Assembly (NCBI GenBank): GCA_033980235.1
Contig: CM067075.1
Span: forward strand, 22,091,011-22,155,010
Origin: Diadema setosum
Lineage: Eukaryota > Echinodermata > Echinoidea > Diadematoida > Diadematidae
Length of the DNA: 64,000 nucleotides
Direction of reading: 5' to 3'
Positions 25,401-39,700 of this stretch are shown one piece after another. The translations under genes and the position numbers were made by a program. Below the pieces are notes generated by a model, which saw only the letters and a list, made by a program, of their open reading frames with translations, made no database searches and was not told where the DNA came from. Each line of letters opens with the position of its first letter. The stretch's first letter is position 1.

Positions 25401-28400
25401 TTGTAGTACCACATGTAGTAATGTGTATACTGCATCCTTTTCATTGTTACACTCAGTAACAGACCCCAAAATAGAGGTGTATGTTAATGTTGGAAGTAAT
25501 ATGTAATTCATGTGTGTTTGTGTAGGAGTTCTCAAGGAGTTGGGAATCCCCCTTTCCTCCCGTAATTATTAAAAAAAAAAAAAAAAATCACGGCAAGATT
25601 GCGTCCGTATAATAGAGAGATCCGGATAAAGGGAGGCCGGATAAGAGAGGTTCAACTGTACTTCATTTTGACAAGTGTATATTCTGACAAGCATGTATGC
25701 ACTTAAAAATGCTTTACAAAGTGCTACTGAAATCATCCATATTATTGGGAAAGGACTACATGATTAGAATGATGCCTGCAATGAGGAAAACGACCTATAC
25801 AGTGCAGATAATCAACCTGGGAGGCAGACTCACTTTTTCGCCGTGGTGACGACATTCCTCTTCGGCTCTTCATCGTAGCTCTCCGAATCGCAGCCATAGA
25901 ACTCGGCCAGTTCATGGATGATGCGCCGATGGTTGCGAATCATCGGCGGGAAAGCGTGGCTGCGGCTGGACTGCTTGGACTGTACAAGAGAGAGTGAGAG
26001 GGAGGTGAGAGTGAAATAGTTTTTGTGATTCAGCACAAAAGAAAGGAAATTTAACATGTTGCTATTCATCATGGAAATTGGAATGTTGGATTTCAGAGAT
26101 AGAAAACACACATATCGTTGCTGGGGTGACAAGACCTTGTATCTAAAATTTTGGTGAAAATGACTTTTTTTGATTAATGGTCAAATAATGGGTTAAGTGA
26201 TGTCCTGGCAGAGTCCCAACTGTCTTATTCCAAAAATGAAGCCACCATGGCATGTCAAAGGAAAGGCTATCCCATTTGCTATAGTGCTTTGGCTGCCATG
26301 ATTTTGGCTCTCCTGAACATTTGACATTTTGTAGATACAAGGTCTTGTCGCCCTAGCGATGATATATACATGTATGTTTATAAAATGTGTATATGATATT
26401 TGAATTGAATTGTGGTTATTTATGTAGTATGTAGTATTAACAGGGTGATTTAACCCTAAAAAGACTGGGGGGGGGGGGCCTAAAAGGCCCCCCCTCGACA
26501 TTTCGCGCGATTACTCTGCAACACGCAATGCTCTCGCCGCGATGCTCTATGACTTTTTTCTTTCGAGTTTCCCGCACATTTTGACACCAAATTTGTGACG
26601 CCTGGGGGTACGGTTCTGGAGTTACATAACTTTTTGTACATGCACGTGAGGCCGAAAATGGCTCCAAAACGTGATTTTGTGTACAAAGTCAATGCAAATT
26701 GAGTTTTTTTCAAATGGTTCATATAAATATGCTTATTTTTACTCTCAATGGCTAAAATTAATTTGTTTTAGGAGTATTATGCTTCAAAAAGTGTCTGCCA
26801 CAAATTTTGTTCAAAAAAACAATAAAATCAAAAGTTCGAAAAAACAAAAAAATACATAAGAAATTCATAAAACAATAAAATAAATAAGAAATCAATTTTG
26901 ATACCGAATTTTTTTTTCAAGTGCATTTGCTAAGAATGCCACAAAGAATAATTAGACCAAAAATGAGCACTTTTGGAGCTTTATTTACTGATTTAGATCA
27001 AAGAGTCTGATTTCTCGCATAAATTAGCATAATTAATCAAAATAAAATAAAAGAAGACTATTTTGTAAAATTCGAATATACGGTCTTGTAGATTACATCG
27101 CACACTACCATTGTGCAAATTTCCGCGGTGATCGCGCGATCCACGGCCGAGATCTTAAGGGGGGGCCCTTTAGGCCCCCCCCCCCCCAGTCTTTCGAGTG
27201 TTGTACCAAAATAGCCCAGTCTTTTTAGGGTTAAGTAACTGGGTTGTAAGTATAGGTTTAAATATCATGTTTTTGAAATTTGATAACAGTAATGATGATA
27301 GTTGCAATTATATGTATGAATACAAGTGGTATATTATGTATATGCATATAATTGTATACATATTGTAAGTTTGTGTGATTGTATTTGTGTAATTGTTTAT
27401 ATGTCACCAGTGAAAAATTAAATTTCTGTCTCAATGAATGAGCAGACAATAAATACATCACATCACATCACATCACATCACATCACATCACATCACATCA
27501 CATCACATCACATCACATCACATCACATCACATCACATCACATCACATCACATCACATCACATCACATCACATCACATCACATCACATCACATCACATCA
27601 CATCACATCACATCACATCACATCACATCACATCACATCACATCACATCACATCACATCACATCACATCACATCACATCACATCACATCACATCACATCA
27701 CATCACACCACATCACACCACATCACATCACATCACCAGAGACTCCAACTCTCCCATTTTCGACGGGAGATCTCCCGCCGAAAGCCCATTTTTGCCAATC
27801 TCCCGTTCTCCCGTTTGAGATTTGATTTCTCCCGCCCTGGCTTTGTGTCTCCCGGTGGAAAGGATTTCTTACTTATTTCTATCGTATGTTGAAAAAACAA
27901 GCCTTAGATAGCACCAGAGAACATCTAGACTCCTAGGAACTTCGCGCTTTGCACACATCAACTTGGAGTCTCCCGTTTTCTAGGGGTTTCGGGCGGGAGA
28001 ATCTCCAGATCAGAAGGTGCTTGGGGTTGGAGTCTCTGCATCACATCACATCACATTTCATCATCTGAGCTACACACACAATCAAATAGTTGTTATTCAT
28101 CAAAGAGACATTCTTTTTTTTTATTCTTTACAAAATCATGGGAAATTTGTCACTTTCTAGTAGGAATTTTGCAGGGTGGAAATATTGCAGCATTTCGCAC
28201 AATGATAAACTACCACGAAAACAAAAGTATATACATTTTTTCCTTGTTATATGCGATAGTAATTCGGATGTGGATTCTGTGGCATTACAAACACAAGAAA
28301 TTCATCTTACCAGGCCGAGTGTGAGAACCTACTCGCAGAAAAATGTCAAATTCTACAGCAAATTCAATCCCCAATCACTGATTGTACGAGTAAATGATGT

Positions 28401-31400
28401 CATTTCCTTTTACTTACGCTCTGCGCAGACACTACAAGGGCAGATAATTCCTTCTCAATTGCAGCTACAAAGCCTTGGTGCTTCCTGCGGAGGAAAAAAA
28501 AACCCAAGAATGAATATAGTAAAGTATAGACATGAAATCTAAAGTAGCAGCATCAGACAAAATGGGGAGGGGGGGGGGGGAGAGATACCCATTCTGTAGC
28601 TTATTGTGAATAAAGGAATGAACGGAGGAAATCAGTATAAATTTCAGAAAATAAACATGGACAAAAACTCACAACATTTCTAAGTTTATTTATTATTGAC
28701 CAACAGAAACATTTGAAATAATATATTGCTACTTGTCACAATGTACAGTAATACATTCATAACAAGGCCCTTAAATAATACCTTTTTTCATTTCATTTCT
28801 ATTTCTTTTCACGTAAATTCTCAATGAAAAATACATCAAATAAAACAAAATAGGTTGAGAAAAGGACTCGGAGAGCGCAGACCTCCGCCAAGCAGGTCAT
28901 TTCCACCCGTACATGCATGCTGAAAATTGTCCAATTTCCTGATGAAAGGAGCCTTGCATTTACCTCATTGGCTTCCTGCTGCGCGCAGCGCCTCGAGCAG
29001 AGCACTCGCGTCAGTGCGCATATGCAAACCTCAAGTATGCGTGGCTTGAACCCCCAAGTTCATTGACCCTATTTGCCAAGAGATAAGAAATCCTTCATAG
29101 ATACGTATTCTTGGATCATTACCAAAATTTAATAATCTGTTCTTTGCGGCATTATCAACTTTTCCTGCAAGTTTCATTCAAATCCATTCACAACTTTTTT
29201 AGTTATTTTGCAAACAAACCAACACTGAGAAAAACATACCCTCCTTGGCAGAGGTAAAAATCATGATTTGTTTTCAAGATACCCTTCAGTAGTAGTACAA
29301 TTCTCAGTACTACCACTGGAACCACACATGAATGAAAGTCACAAATTAAATGCAGCAAATATATGTTGGTCTACAAAGATTAGTTTTCTTACCTATTCTG
29401 TTGTACTGCATGGCCTTTCTGTTGCTTTCATATGCATTTTTAGAAATTGACCAAATTTATACTGTTTGCTTGGCAAACAGTCTAAAATGCAGAGTATAGG
29501 TGCAAACATAATACAGCCATCAAAGACAAATTTTCAAGGTTTGGCCTACTATTTAAATGGAATATCTCACAATGCAGATTTTTTTAAAATGTATTCAAAT
29601 ATGTACAGAAATACTCTTTACACACGAGATTCATTGAAATGGGAAGTGTCCCCTTTCCCCCCCCCCCCCAAAAAAAAAAACACACAACTACAACAACAAC
29701 AACAATAGCACACACACACACACATACACAAAATCTTGCAGAAATTTCTACTTTCACAGTATCATATTCAGTATAAAGTTTGTCTTCCAAAACTGACCTG
29801 GCCTGCTCCTTGAGGAAGTCACTGTAGTTGGTAGTCTTGATGGTGGAGGAGAGGTCTGGATTCTTAATCTGAAGGGCCTCAGCAAGCCGTCTATGTCGAG
29901 AAAACACAGATAACTTATAGTTAAAGGGATGGTACAGTTTCTGTTGAGATGGGCCTTGGATTTTCAACTTTTTTTAAAAATAATATTTTGAGATAATGAA
30001 AAACCTTTTATAAAATACAAAAGAGCATATAATAAATTTTAGGAGGAATTCAAAGTTTATTTGATGAAATTGGTTTTGAAATGGCCGAGATATTCAAGAC
30101 AAAGTGATCCTAATAAAAGGTGAGACCCTCCTTTTATTTTGTTTTACTTAGTTTTAGGATATCTCAGCCATTTCAAGCCGGATTTCTATCAAATTGAACA
30201 TCTATAAAGTAGTTTCTAAGTATCTCACAAAAAGTTGAAAGCTGAATCCTCATCTAAACCAATACCATACCGTCCTTTTAAACTAGGAACCTGTGAAGAT
30301 TTTATGACCAGCATGTAAAACATCTTCTGCAGTAGCATCACACTTTGCGGGAAGAAAGACAGCTGAACAGGACAAGTTTCCCCTTGCTGATAAAAGCTGG
30401 TCTGTATGTGCTCCTCAAACATATATACTTCTTTTTATCATATGAAATGAGTCACATTCTAACAACAAATCAATTAATCGGACACTGTCGCTAAGAAACC
30501 AGAACACGTAAATTATTAGTTCAGGCAATAAAGTTTAATTCTTCTCTGAAAGTATTTGTCCTGCAGGTTCCCTTCTTTAGTTTGACTGAAAACTCAGCAA
30601 GGTGCCAAGTCATTCAATGTCTTTGTTTAAATAGAAATCATATGTTATGGGAGAACAATGTTTTGCAGCCCCTGACATGAATATTTCAAGCAAAATTTCG
30701 AGACACAAACCTGTTCCTCTCTTGGATGCTACACTCCTCATCACACTGAAGCCTGTTAACAGTAAACAATACAAAACACAAGTGATCAAGGGCAATATAA
30801 GTTCACATATGTGACCCGCTACAACAAAAGGATCCTAAAGTCGCTGACGGGCGAGCCAAGCATGGCCCAGAAAAACGCTATTTTCAGGCCTTTCCTTTGA
30901 TCATTTAGCTTCGAAATTTCGGCAGATGATAGAAGATACATTAGACTACAAAATTATGTTAAAACAGAAATCCGAACGTCTTGACAAATTTTGGTGATCT
31001 GACTTCAAACTTGATTTTCTCGGCTCAACCATCAGCGACTTTAGGATCCTTTTGTTGTAGCGGGTCACATATGAAGGCGGAATAACATAACAGAATGGGT
31101 GCATGTTTGCCTCACCCAACCACAATTCCCTTTGACACACCTTTCCCCTGCATATATTGCACATTTGTTTGACTTAGAAAAAATATTGTCTGTTACAGCC
31201 CCGCACTTCATTAACAGACAGACAGACATACAGAAAAAAAAAACCCTCATCACTAATTACATCTTGTACATATTACAGCATTGTGAGTTCAGAAAATGGT
31301 ATGATCATATGAAGTAAAATCATCCCAGTCCTACATTGAAAGAAAACTCTTTACTCAAAATCAGTCTTTAAGAATGTTTTTCTTCATAAGAGATGAGTTT

Positions 31401-33740
31401 TAGTTCTTCTTCTTATTTTGGGAAATTCCTATTCATTTTTCTTCTCCTTTTTTTTTTTTTTTTTTTTTTGGGGGGGGGGGGGAGGTTGCATTAATGTGAA
31501 AGTCTGACCCATAGGGCCGCATGCATAAACGCTAGCAATTGCTTGTGCTAGCCTTTTACTCGAATCCGTATGCATAAAAACAAGCAATTGCTTGCGAGCA
31601 GAAGCTCTTGCTAGCAAGCACAAGCAATTGCTTGCTGCCTGCAAGCAATTGCTTAGAGGCCAAGCATTTGCTTAAAAATGTTTGCATAAAACATACATGT
31701 ACCTTTTGCTCGTTCTTGCTAGCAATTGCTTACGATTTTCTAAGCTCTGTTAAATGAGCTTGAGCTTTTGCTTAACTGGGACGTTCCCTTTTAAGTATCA
31801 TTTTCATATTCATGAAAGAAAAACCACACTTGTAAAGAAGTGGTATAAATCTACAAGAAATTACTCATAAGTAGAGTAAGAAACTTTTTCATTTCAACAA
31901 CGGGATTGTCCAGTGATTAGCACACAAAATGTGATGAAAAACAGGTAGGACGTCTGACTTCGGTGGAGAGCAAAGAGACCTCTCTCCACGTGCGATCTGG
32001 AAGATCCGGGCTACTGTAAGCAGTGGTGGAATCAGCCAGTAATACATGTGTGTGTGTAGTTGTGTGTATGCGTCTGTGTGTGCATTTATGAGTGTCATTT
32101 CATAGCTCTTCTGCTATGTCAGGAAGTGTTTCGCACACACATGCCCCTTCAAATACATGCAGCCACACTCCTTTGTTCTTGTGTTCGCACAGGCGTGACG
32201 TCCCTTTTGTTGAAAACGCAAGCAATTGCTTGTGCGGGACAAGCAGAAGGTGTAAGCACAAGCAAAAGGTTATGCATATGGATTTAAGCTATTGCTTGAG
32301 CTAGACCTTTTGCTAGACGAGCTTGTGCTTTTGCTTAAAGCAATTGCTTACAAGCAATTGCTTGTTTTATGCATTCGGCCCATTGTCTTGTCAGAGAGAT
32401 CATGGACATCATGATCAACAAACTGAAGCATTCTTCTCTGCATAGTCAAACACAGGCCTTAAAAATTTTATGAATACATATCAAGTCATTCCTACCTTGT
32501 CATGGATACAAAGAAATAGTATAAAATGTAAAAATCTATGCATGAAGAAAATATGTGAACTGTCAGATAATCCATGCCTTTCATACAGATAGATGGTGTA
32601 AGTGTAAAAAGCTCAACTAATGACACAACGGAAAATGCACTCTAAGAATTTGCAAGAAATTTCAGAATCAATCACAACAAATGCCAGGTCAAAAGTGGTA
32701 GGTAGGCAGGGCAAGACTCCAGGAGGGGCTTACCTGCTAGCCCTAACAGACCCCTTGGCACCTGTCATGTCACGAATGTCCAGATCTTCATTCTGCTGAA
32801 GGGTCTGGATCTTACCAGCAAGCTTGGACACCGTCAACCTGGGGGACGGGAACAAGGTTTAGAAAATCATATATCAAAGAAAGTGATGATTGAACACTCT
32901 TTGTCGTTTATTTCATCAGAGCGTGCAGGAGGTCTACACACTGTCAAAAACAATACCATAATTTATGGGTAACACAGTTTAATCACAGAGTAAACCTGGA
33001 CTAGGTGGATAATTGCACAATTTCACTTGAACATTGACTGTGTGGACATCTGACATAAACACATATCACAAAGGCACAAAAGGTACTGCATGTCTACATG
33101 ATAGTGAACTGAAATAGTTATAAAAGTTTTGCACCATTTTTCTGATGACTTCTAAAAAGATAAAAATGGCTGGTTATTTATACAAGCTCTTCATAAAAAC
33201 AAGAAGTCCTTTGTTATTGTTGTTGTTATCATCATTAAACTCTTGAGGCTAATGAATGCTGTTGTTGTTTCTACTTTGTCTCTATCTGATCACCATCGCC
33301 TTTATCACTACATTACTATCATCATCATCATTGCTACCAACACCACTACCATCAACTTCATCTTGATCAACAGCACCATCATCATTATCATCATCATCAT
33401 TATCATCATCATCACCATCATCATCACCATCATCACCATTATCATCAACAGCATCACCATCATTATCATCGTCACCACCACCACCACCACCACCACCATC
33501 ATCATTGTCGTCATTATCATCATCAGCAGCAGCAGCAGCAGCATCATCACCATCAACAGCATCATCACCATCAACAGCATCACCACCATCATCATCACCA
33601 TCACCATCACCATCATCATCATCACCAACACCACCACCACCACCACCACCACCACCACCATCATCATCACCATCACCATCACCATCATCATCATCACCAA
33701 CACCACCACCACCACCACCACCACCACCACCACCACCACC

Positions 33741-33789
<49 letters not shown>

Positions 33790-36700
33790 CCATATCATCA
33801 ACCTCATCATCATCAGCATATCAAAATGAAAGGAGTTTCTTGTTCACTGGGAGACTCACTTCTGCATGGCCTTGGTGATGGTATCATTCCCACTGGCCTG
33901 ACACTCCATCATCTGGCTGCGTCTACCACATGGACAACTCATTTTAACCTGTGAAGCGAAGAGTCCAGAGGGGTTGAGAAAGATTCATGGCACTTCTCTC
34001 TACTCTCTACATTATCGACAACAATGTTGAAATGCATAAGTGTCTATGTAATGAACCCAGCTAATGATAGCCACTACATCATGCAATCATCCCTACATGT
34101 AAATCGAACTTATTAAGTATTCATTTTAACATATGTGACCCTGCATCACAAAGACAACAAGAAGTCGCCAGACATGGATTTTTAGTTAAGGGCAGATTCT
34201 GAAAGAGCAGACTCTGAGCTCTGAAATGATGTATAACTCAGCTAAAATGGACACTCCTAACCTATCTAAATAATGGAAAGAAAGCACACACTCTGGAAAA
34301 GTGTGAACTGAGAAAAGAGGCTCTGAAGTACAGGGTCTATTCAAGCGCTTAATCTTTAGCAATCCGTGCAAGCTGTACGATGAATGTGACAAAAAACAGG
34401 ACGTAAACCATAGGAGAATGAACAATGAAGGGATTATCAGATTAAGCTGAAATTGGGCATGCTTTATTAACATCCTTTGTCCATGATTACTGCCAACTTT
34501 CAAAGCAGTAGCATCATCCTTCCTAAAGTTTTATTAGAGTTGAAAGTTAACAATGTGCAAAAGGTTTTGAAGAAATGAAAACAGAGCTCTTTAAGACACA
34601 CCTTCTCATAGTGCTCTACAAAAAAGTGCTCAAGAAAAACTGCTAAAAACACAATTTCCCGACTGTTTTATGATCCCAAACTTTAGCACAATAAAGAGCA
34701 AGATTTGGTCTTTCAGAAAATATGAAAAACTCAAAACTGGCGAGGTTGACCCATTTCATCTAAATTTTCAATTCTCACACAAAATCAATGTGTGCGACTT
34801 TTTGTTTGTTTTTTGATGCACGGTCACGTATGGACAACCTTAGAGGGTCTCAGTTCTCTGGATCTACCCCCTGTCACGACTAAATCTACTCACCTTTGCC
34901 TTACAGGTGATTTGAGGGCAGGGCCATCCCACATGGCATGTCACACCACAGGGGTGTCCGCAGTCTGGTCGAGGCACTTTACAGGGCTGTTTGCACTCTG
35001 GGTTACACTCCCCCTGGAAACAAATTGAAGATGCTTGTTATCACTGGGCAATCTCATCTGCATGTTGTCTATACTATTTCTTGACAATGTCTTACATGTA
35101 GTTTCATAAAGTGACAAGATACACAACTGTATAGTTTTCAACACATAAACACATACAAAACTTTAACCATGACCATGACCAGGGCCACAAACACAAACAC
35201 AAACACAAACACAAACAAAAAATACTCAAACACAAACACACAGAGAAGCACAGTCATAAACAAACAAAAGCATAAATGCAAACAAACACACAAAAAAAAA
35301 CACACACATACACACTCACACAAACAAAGACACTAGCACAAGCACAAACACTGACAACACACGGAACCATCGACACAAACACACGGGAAGAGAATACAAA
35401 TTTATGATAAAACCAGTCACTGTGGCCAAAAATCAAAGTTAGAAGAAATTAAGCATCTGTGGTCACAGTACTTACGGCATGACATGTCTTGAGGCATGTG
35501 TGGTAGCCACAGGGAAGCAGTTTGCCACAAGGACGTCCACAGGATATTCCCTGGACATGGCATGGAATGTTGTAGCGTACCTGAGAGCCAGAACAACAAT
35601 GACACACAAAATGGTTGGACAATGGACTAGGTGGTGTGAATGTCGTTTCACCCTTTTAACTTTCATAGTAATACCAGATTTTTTTTTTTCTTTTTAAGGG
35701 CGAGGGTATACTTGTTGTTGTTTTTTTTAAACAAGAAACTAGCATAGAAATAAAAGCAAGCAAGTTTTTTTTTTATTGATTTATGCAACATTAACTCATA
35801 TTTTGATTCTGTGAAATTGAAAACACAAAAATTCCAATAGATGGACCTGTGTGCTATAGAAGTAGCCACTTTTATCATCATACCTGGCTGAGTATAAAAA
35901 GGCACTTGCACAAACATTTTTGGTTTTAGTAATGGACTCAGTTACAATCCTACACACCCTCACTAATGACAAACAGGATTCTTCATCATATCACAATGCT
36001 CCATACTCGCACATATGTATGTACTGTCTCCTAAGAATAAATGCAGTTAACACTATCAACACAATCATCGCCATGGATACTACAATAATTACCATCACAA
36101 TGAGTCCCGTTATCAGCATGACTGTCATACAGACTGATAGTGACAACTCTTTGCTGAAAAGATGAGAAATTTAAAGAGCTGTTACCTCATGACCTCCAAT
36201 ACAAGTCTTGCTGGTCAGTTCGACGCAAGGCGGACACTTCTCGTCGCTATGGCAATGGTGCCTGACCGGATGCTGACAGTCGTGCCGCCGGTTGCACAGC
36301 TGGCGGCACTCCGGGGGCGGGGTCCCGCAGGGGATGGGGGGAAACATGACCTCCGTGCCACAGTGGCAGGTCAGCTCATCAAAACCTGGAGGTCAAAAGA
36401 GTGGTAAGAGTGGCATGCATCAATCATGAATCAGTAGAGGTCTGTAAGAAAACAGTCTTCGGTGCATTCGAGCACTCAGAAGCGAACCAAAGAGAACAAA
36501 ACTTTGGTGTACAATACCATGTTGTGCCAGATTTGAAGCGTTCGAGTGCTCTGTGGAGAAGCATACCTCATGAGTTATCCTTAGTGGGGGTCACACATTT
36601 TGTGCCAACAAGGTCGTTCACCTGGCGTGCTAAGCTACTTACAGATTTCCCGAGCAAAGAGAATGATATCTTTGCATGATGACGTATGTGTGTGTGTTTA

Positions 36701-39700
36701 TACAATGTACGTGCATTCTTCACATGTCAACTTCTGGTAACGTTTTGGTACGCTTTTGGAGCACATTGGGTAAGTGGTCCACTTTTGGCTCGGTTCGCTT
36801 TGGTACAGCAAATACATGCATTGAAGTATATGCTCCTCAGTTAATGAAATTCTTCAACTGTGTGTGTACTTACACAGGGATCAGTGATAAAGTTGTGAAC
36901 ATTTTGTTATAGGGATTCTCTCAGATATCCCAACTGGGTCAGTCTTCCCACTCTCTGATGTCCCTACACTACCTGGTCCATTAATACCCCGTTTATACTG
37001 CTAGCGGGTTTCAGAGCCTCCTCAAGGAGGTTCGAAAGCCCACTCTGAAAAAGCAGCCTCTTGTCTGTTTATACTGCTCGCCAAAAGCAGACCCTAGCAG
37101 GCCCTAGCAGGCCCTAGCAGGCCCTAGCAGGCCCAACCTTCTCCTCTCCTCTGATTTATGGCGCGGGCTTTTGAGTGACAGTGTGCAAGTTGAAAGGCTT
37201 TCTGCAGCGGGGATTGGTCGAGATGGCTGGGTTGTTTATGTAAGCAGGTGATGACCCTCAGCAATTACCTCCAGGTCGGATAAAAAGCGGCTTCTCGAAC
37301 CCCCTTGGCGTTTATACTACAGTCGAACCTCCTCGAGCCTGCTATAGCGGGTTCTGAAACCTCCCCCCATAGGAGGTTTCAGAAACCGACCCGACCCGAT
37401 CGGATCGCCTTTTCTGAATTCTGTCTGTTTATACTGAGCTGAAAGCCTGCTCGAAGCGGCTACAGGGGGTTTCAGAACCCCCTTTTTCCTTAATATAAAC
37501 GGGGTATAAGTTTATGAGAAGGGGTGACTTACTTGCATGCAGACATGGAGGGCAATTTCCAATGTGGCACGGCTCCTCACAGGTGTGTATACCACACTTG
37601 AGTTTCCTCCCACACTGCTGAAGGCACAGGTGTTCTTCCTCCTGTCATATGAGCAAAGGAGAAGTTGTCACAAGGTTAGAGCCCTTGTTTGCAGAAATGT
37701 TAAGACAGCTGAGGTAGTTTTGTGGTTCAATGGGATACGAACACAGTGCATCATACTGCTTTGGGGATAGTGGATTAAAATCTGACAGTCCCTGGGTGTT
37801 TTTAGCATTTATCAATGTAGCAATAGGCCTACCACTTCATTTGACGTGTTCTTGTGGCTCAGTGGGATACGAACACAGACTCTTGACCTATAGGTTTGTG
37901 GTTCAAGTCCCTTCAGAAATGGCGGAAGTAGTAGTATTTACAGGCAAGGCATCTCATCCACACTGCCTCATACTACTATAGTTCCTGGGTGTTTGCCTGT
38001 GTTTTAGCATTAATATCAATGTAGCAATAGGCCTAGCACTTCATTTGACTAATAACACTTATTTCTACTTACCCTTCTCAAAAAAACAAAAACAAAAAAA
38101 ACAAAAACACCCCCAAAGATAGCTGACAAATTATCCACATGAAAAACACAACCTCAAAAGTTTCCCTGAATTTCCTTGTCTTGGTTTGTGTTTCAGGTTA
38201 AAGTACGTTGTCTGTGAGAATTACTCGCCCCAAAGTGCTCTCATGTCTTAGTAATCATGCAATAATGGTTTCGTACCAGAGCCGTCGTGGTACCGCGGTG
38301 AAAATTATAGTACAATGTAAGTGTATTGTACGAAACCACTGACTGCGACCAGCACTGTGCAGCCCCATACGCATAGCTAACAGCGACCAGCAGCCCCATA
38401 CGCATAGCATAATGGGGCTTTGCATTGTAGCATTCAGGATCGTGAAAGAATTAGTATCGCGGGTAACAGTCAATTTAAAATCCAAAAATTTCTTCAATTT
38501 GAAGACTTACCAATTAATTTGAAGTATTGAAAACAGGCTTAGGGCAACGTTTGGTTCTGCCAATAGTCCCTTTCTGTTCGAATTGATGACTGAATGTGAC
38601 TCGGTCGAGAGGACCTTGGGAGAGCTACATACACTGAATACTACGGCCAGCGCATGCGCACACAAACATCTTATCTGTTCATGGATTTGAAATCTGTGTG
38701 CATGCATGTGATGTGTTCTCATGCACTGGCTGTAGTATTCAGTGTACGTAGTTCTCCCAAGGTCCTCTCGACCGAGTCACATTCAGTCATCAATTCGAAC
38801 AGAAAGGGACTATTGGCAGAACCAAACGTTGCCCTAAGCCTGTTTTCAATACTTCAACTTAATTGGTAAGTCTTCAAATTGAAGAAATTTTGGGGTTTTA
38901 ACTTGACATGTACCCGCGATAATAAATCTGTCATGATCCTGAATACTACAATGCGAAGCCCGATTACGCTATGCGTATGGGGCTGCTGGTCGCAGTTAAT
39001 TGCATGATTACTATTAAGACAAGAGAGCACTTTGGGGTGAGTACGTAAGTCTCACAGTGTTAGTTATATGAAAGGTACTTTAACCTGAAACACAAACTAA
39101 GACAAGGAAATTCAGGGAAACTTTTGAGGTACCAAAACTTTTTATTATCTTTAATTTTGTCTACACTGTGATTTTTTTTTTTTTTTTTTTTTAATTGTTC
39201 AATAATCTACATTTTGCAAGTACAAATATCAAGTACTAAATATGCAATTCTGGCATACAACAAACACCTATGAAATGGTGACATAACATTTGCTTCTACA
39301 ACAATTGCTCCAATCTCATTTTCTCCACGGACTTTTGGTTAGGGTTGTGATAGCATTTTAGGTTTAGTTTGTGGGTATTACATATTTCACAGGAGCAACT
39401 GCTGCAGGAGCAAACGTCATGGAACAGTATGAACATATAAAGAATCTACATAGAAGTACTTGCTTTGAAGGGTGTAACAGATCCCACAAGTGTATGTAAT
39501 TTCTGAGAGAATATAAGGCTTGCACTGCTCACCACACAACACAGCTGGCCACACTTGTGCCGTCCACACTGTTTCTTCTTGGTGCACTTCCTGTCGCACA
39601 ATGGGGGCGCCATACCGCCCTCCGCTTTCACTGCCGCCTGCAATTCGCTGCAGGCCACATCAACGAAGCGATGACCACACCGGCACTTGATCATGGACGT

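Noticed and set aside
27455..27735. Possible CRISPR-like array
   Set aside because: The repeat unit is 5 bp with no spacers, in a eukaryotic intron; it is a microsatellite.
27434..27892. 152-codon frame rich in HHITS
   Set aside because: Pentanucleotide CATCA repeat translated; no domain or splice support.
28090..28542. 150-codon plus-strand frame
   Set aside because: It overlaps an NFX1 exon (28418-28484) on the opposite strand and has no recognisable composition or domain; a chance frame.
33243..33954. Long proline-, serine-, isoleucine- or methionine-rich open frames
   Set aside because: Translation of the CAT/CAC trinucleotide tract within an NFX1 intron, open in several phases and both strands.
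38507..38869. Two mirrored frames giving nearly the same 70-aa peptide
   Set aside because: The agreement is explained by the foldback: the same arm is read once on each strand. No start context or domain supports a gene.
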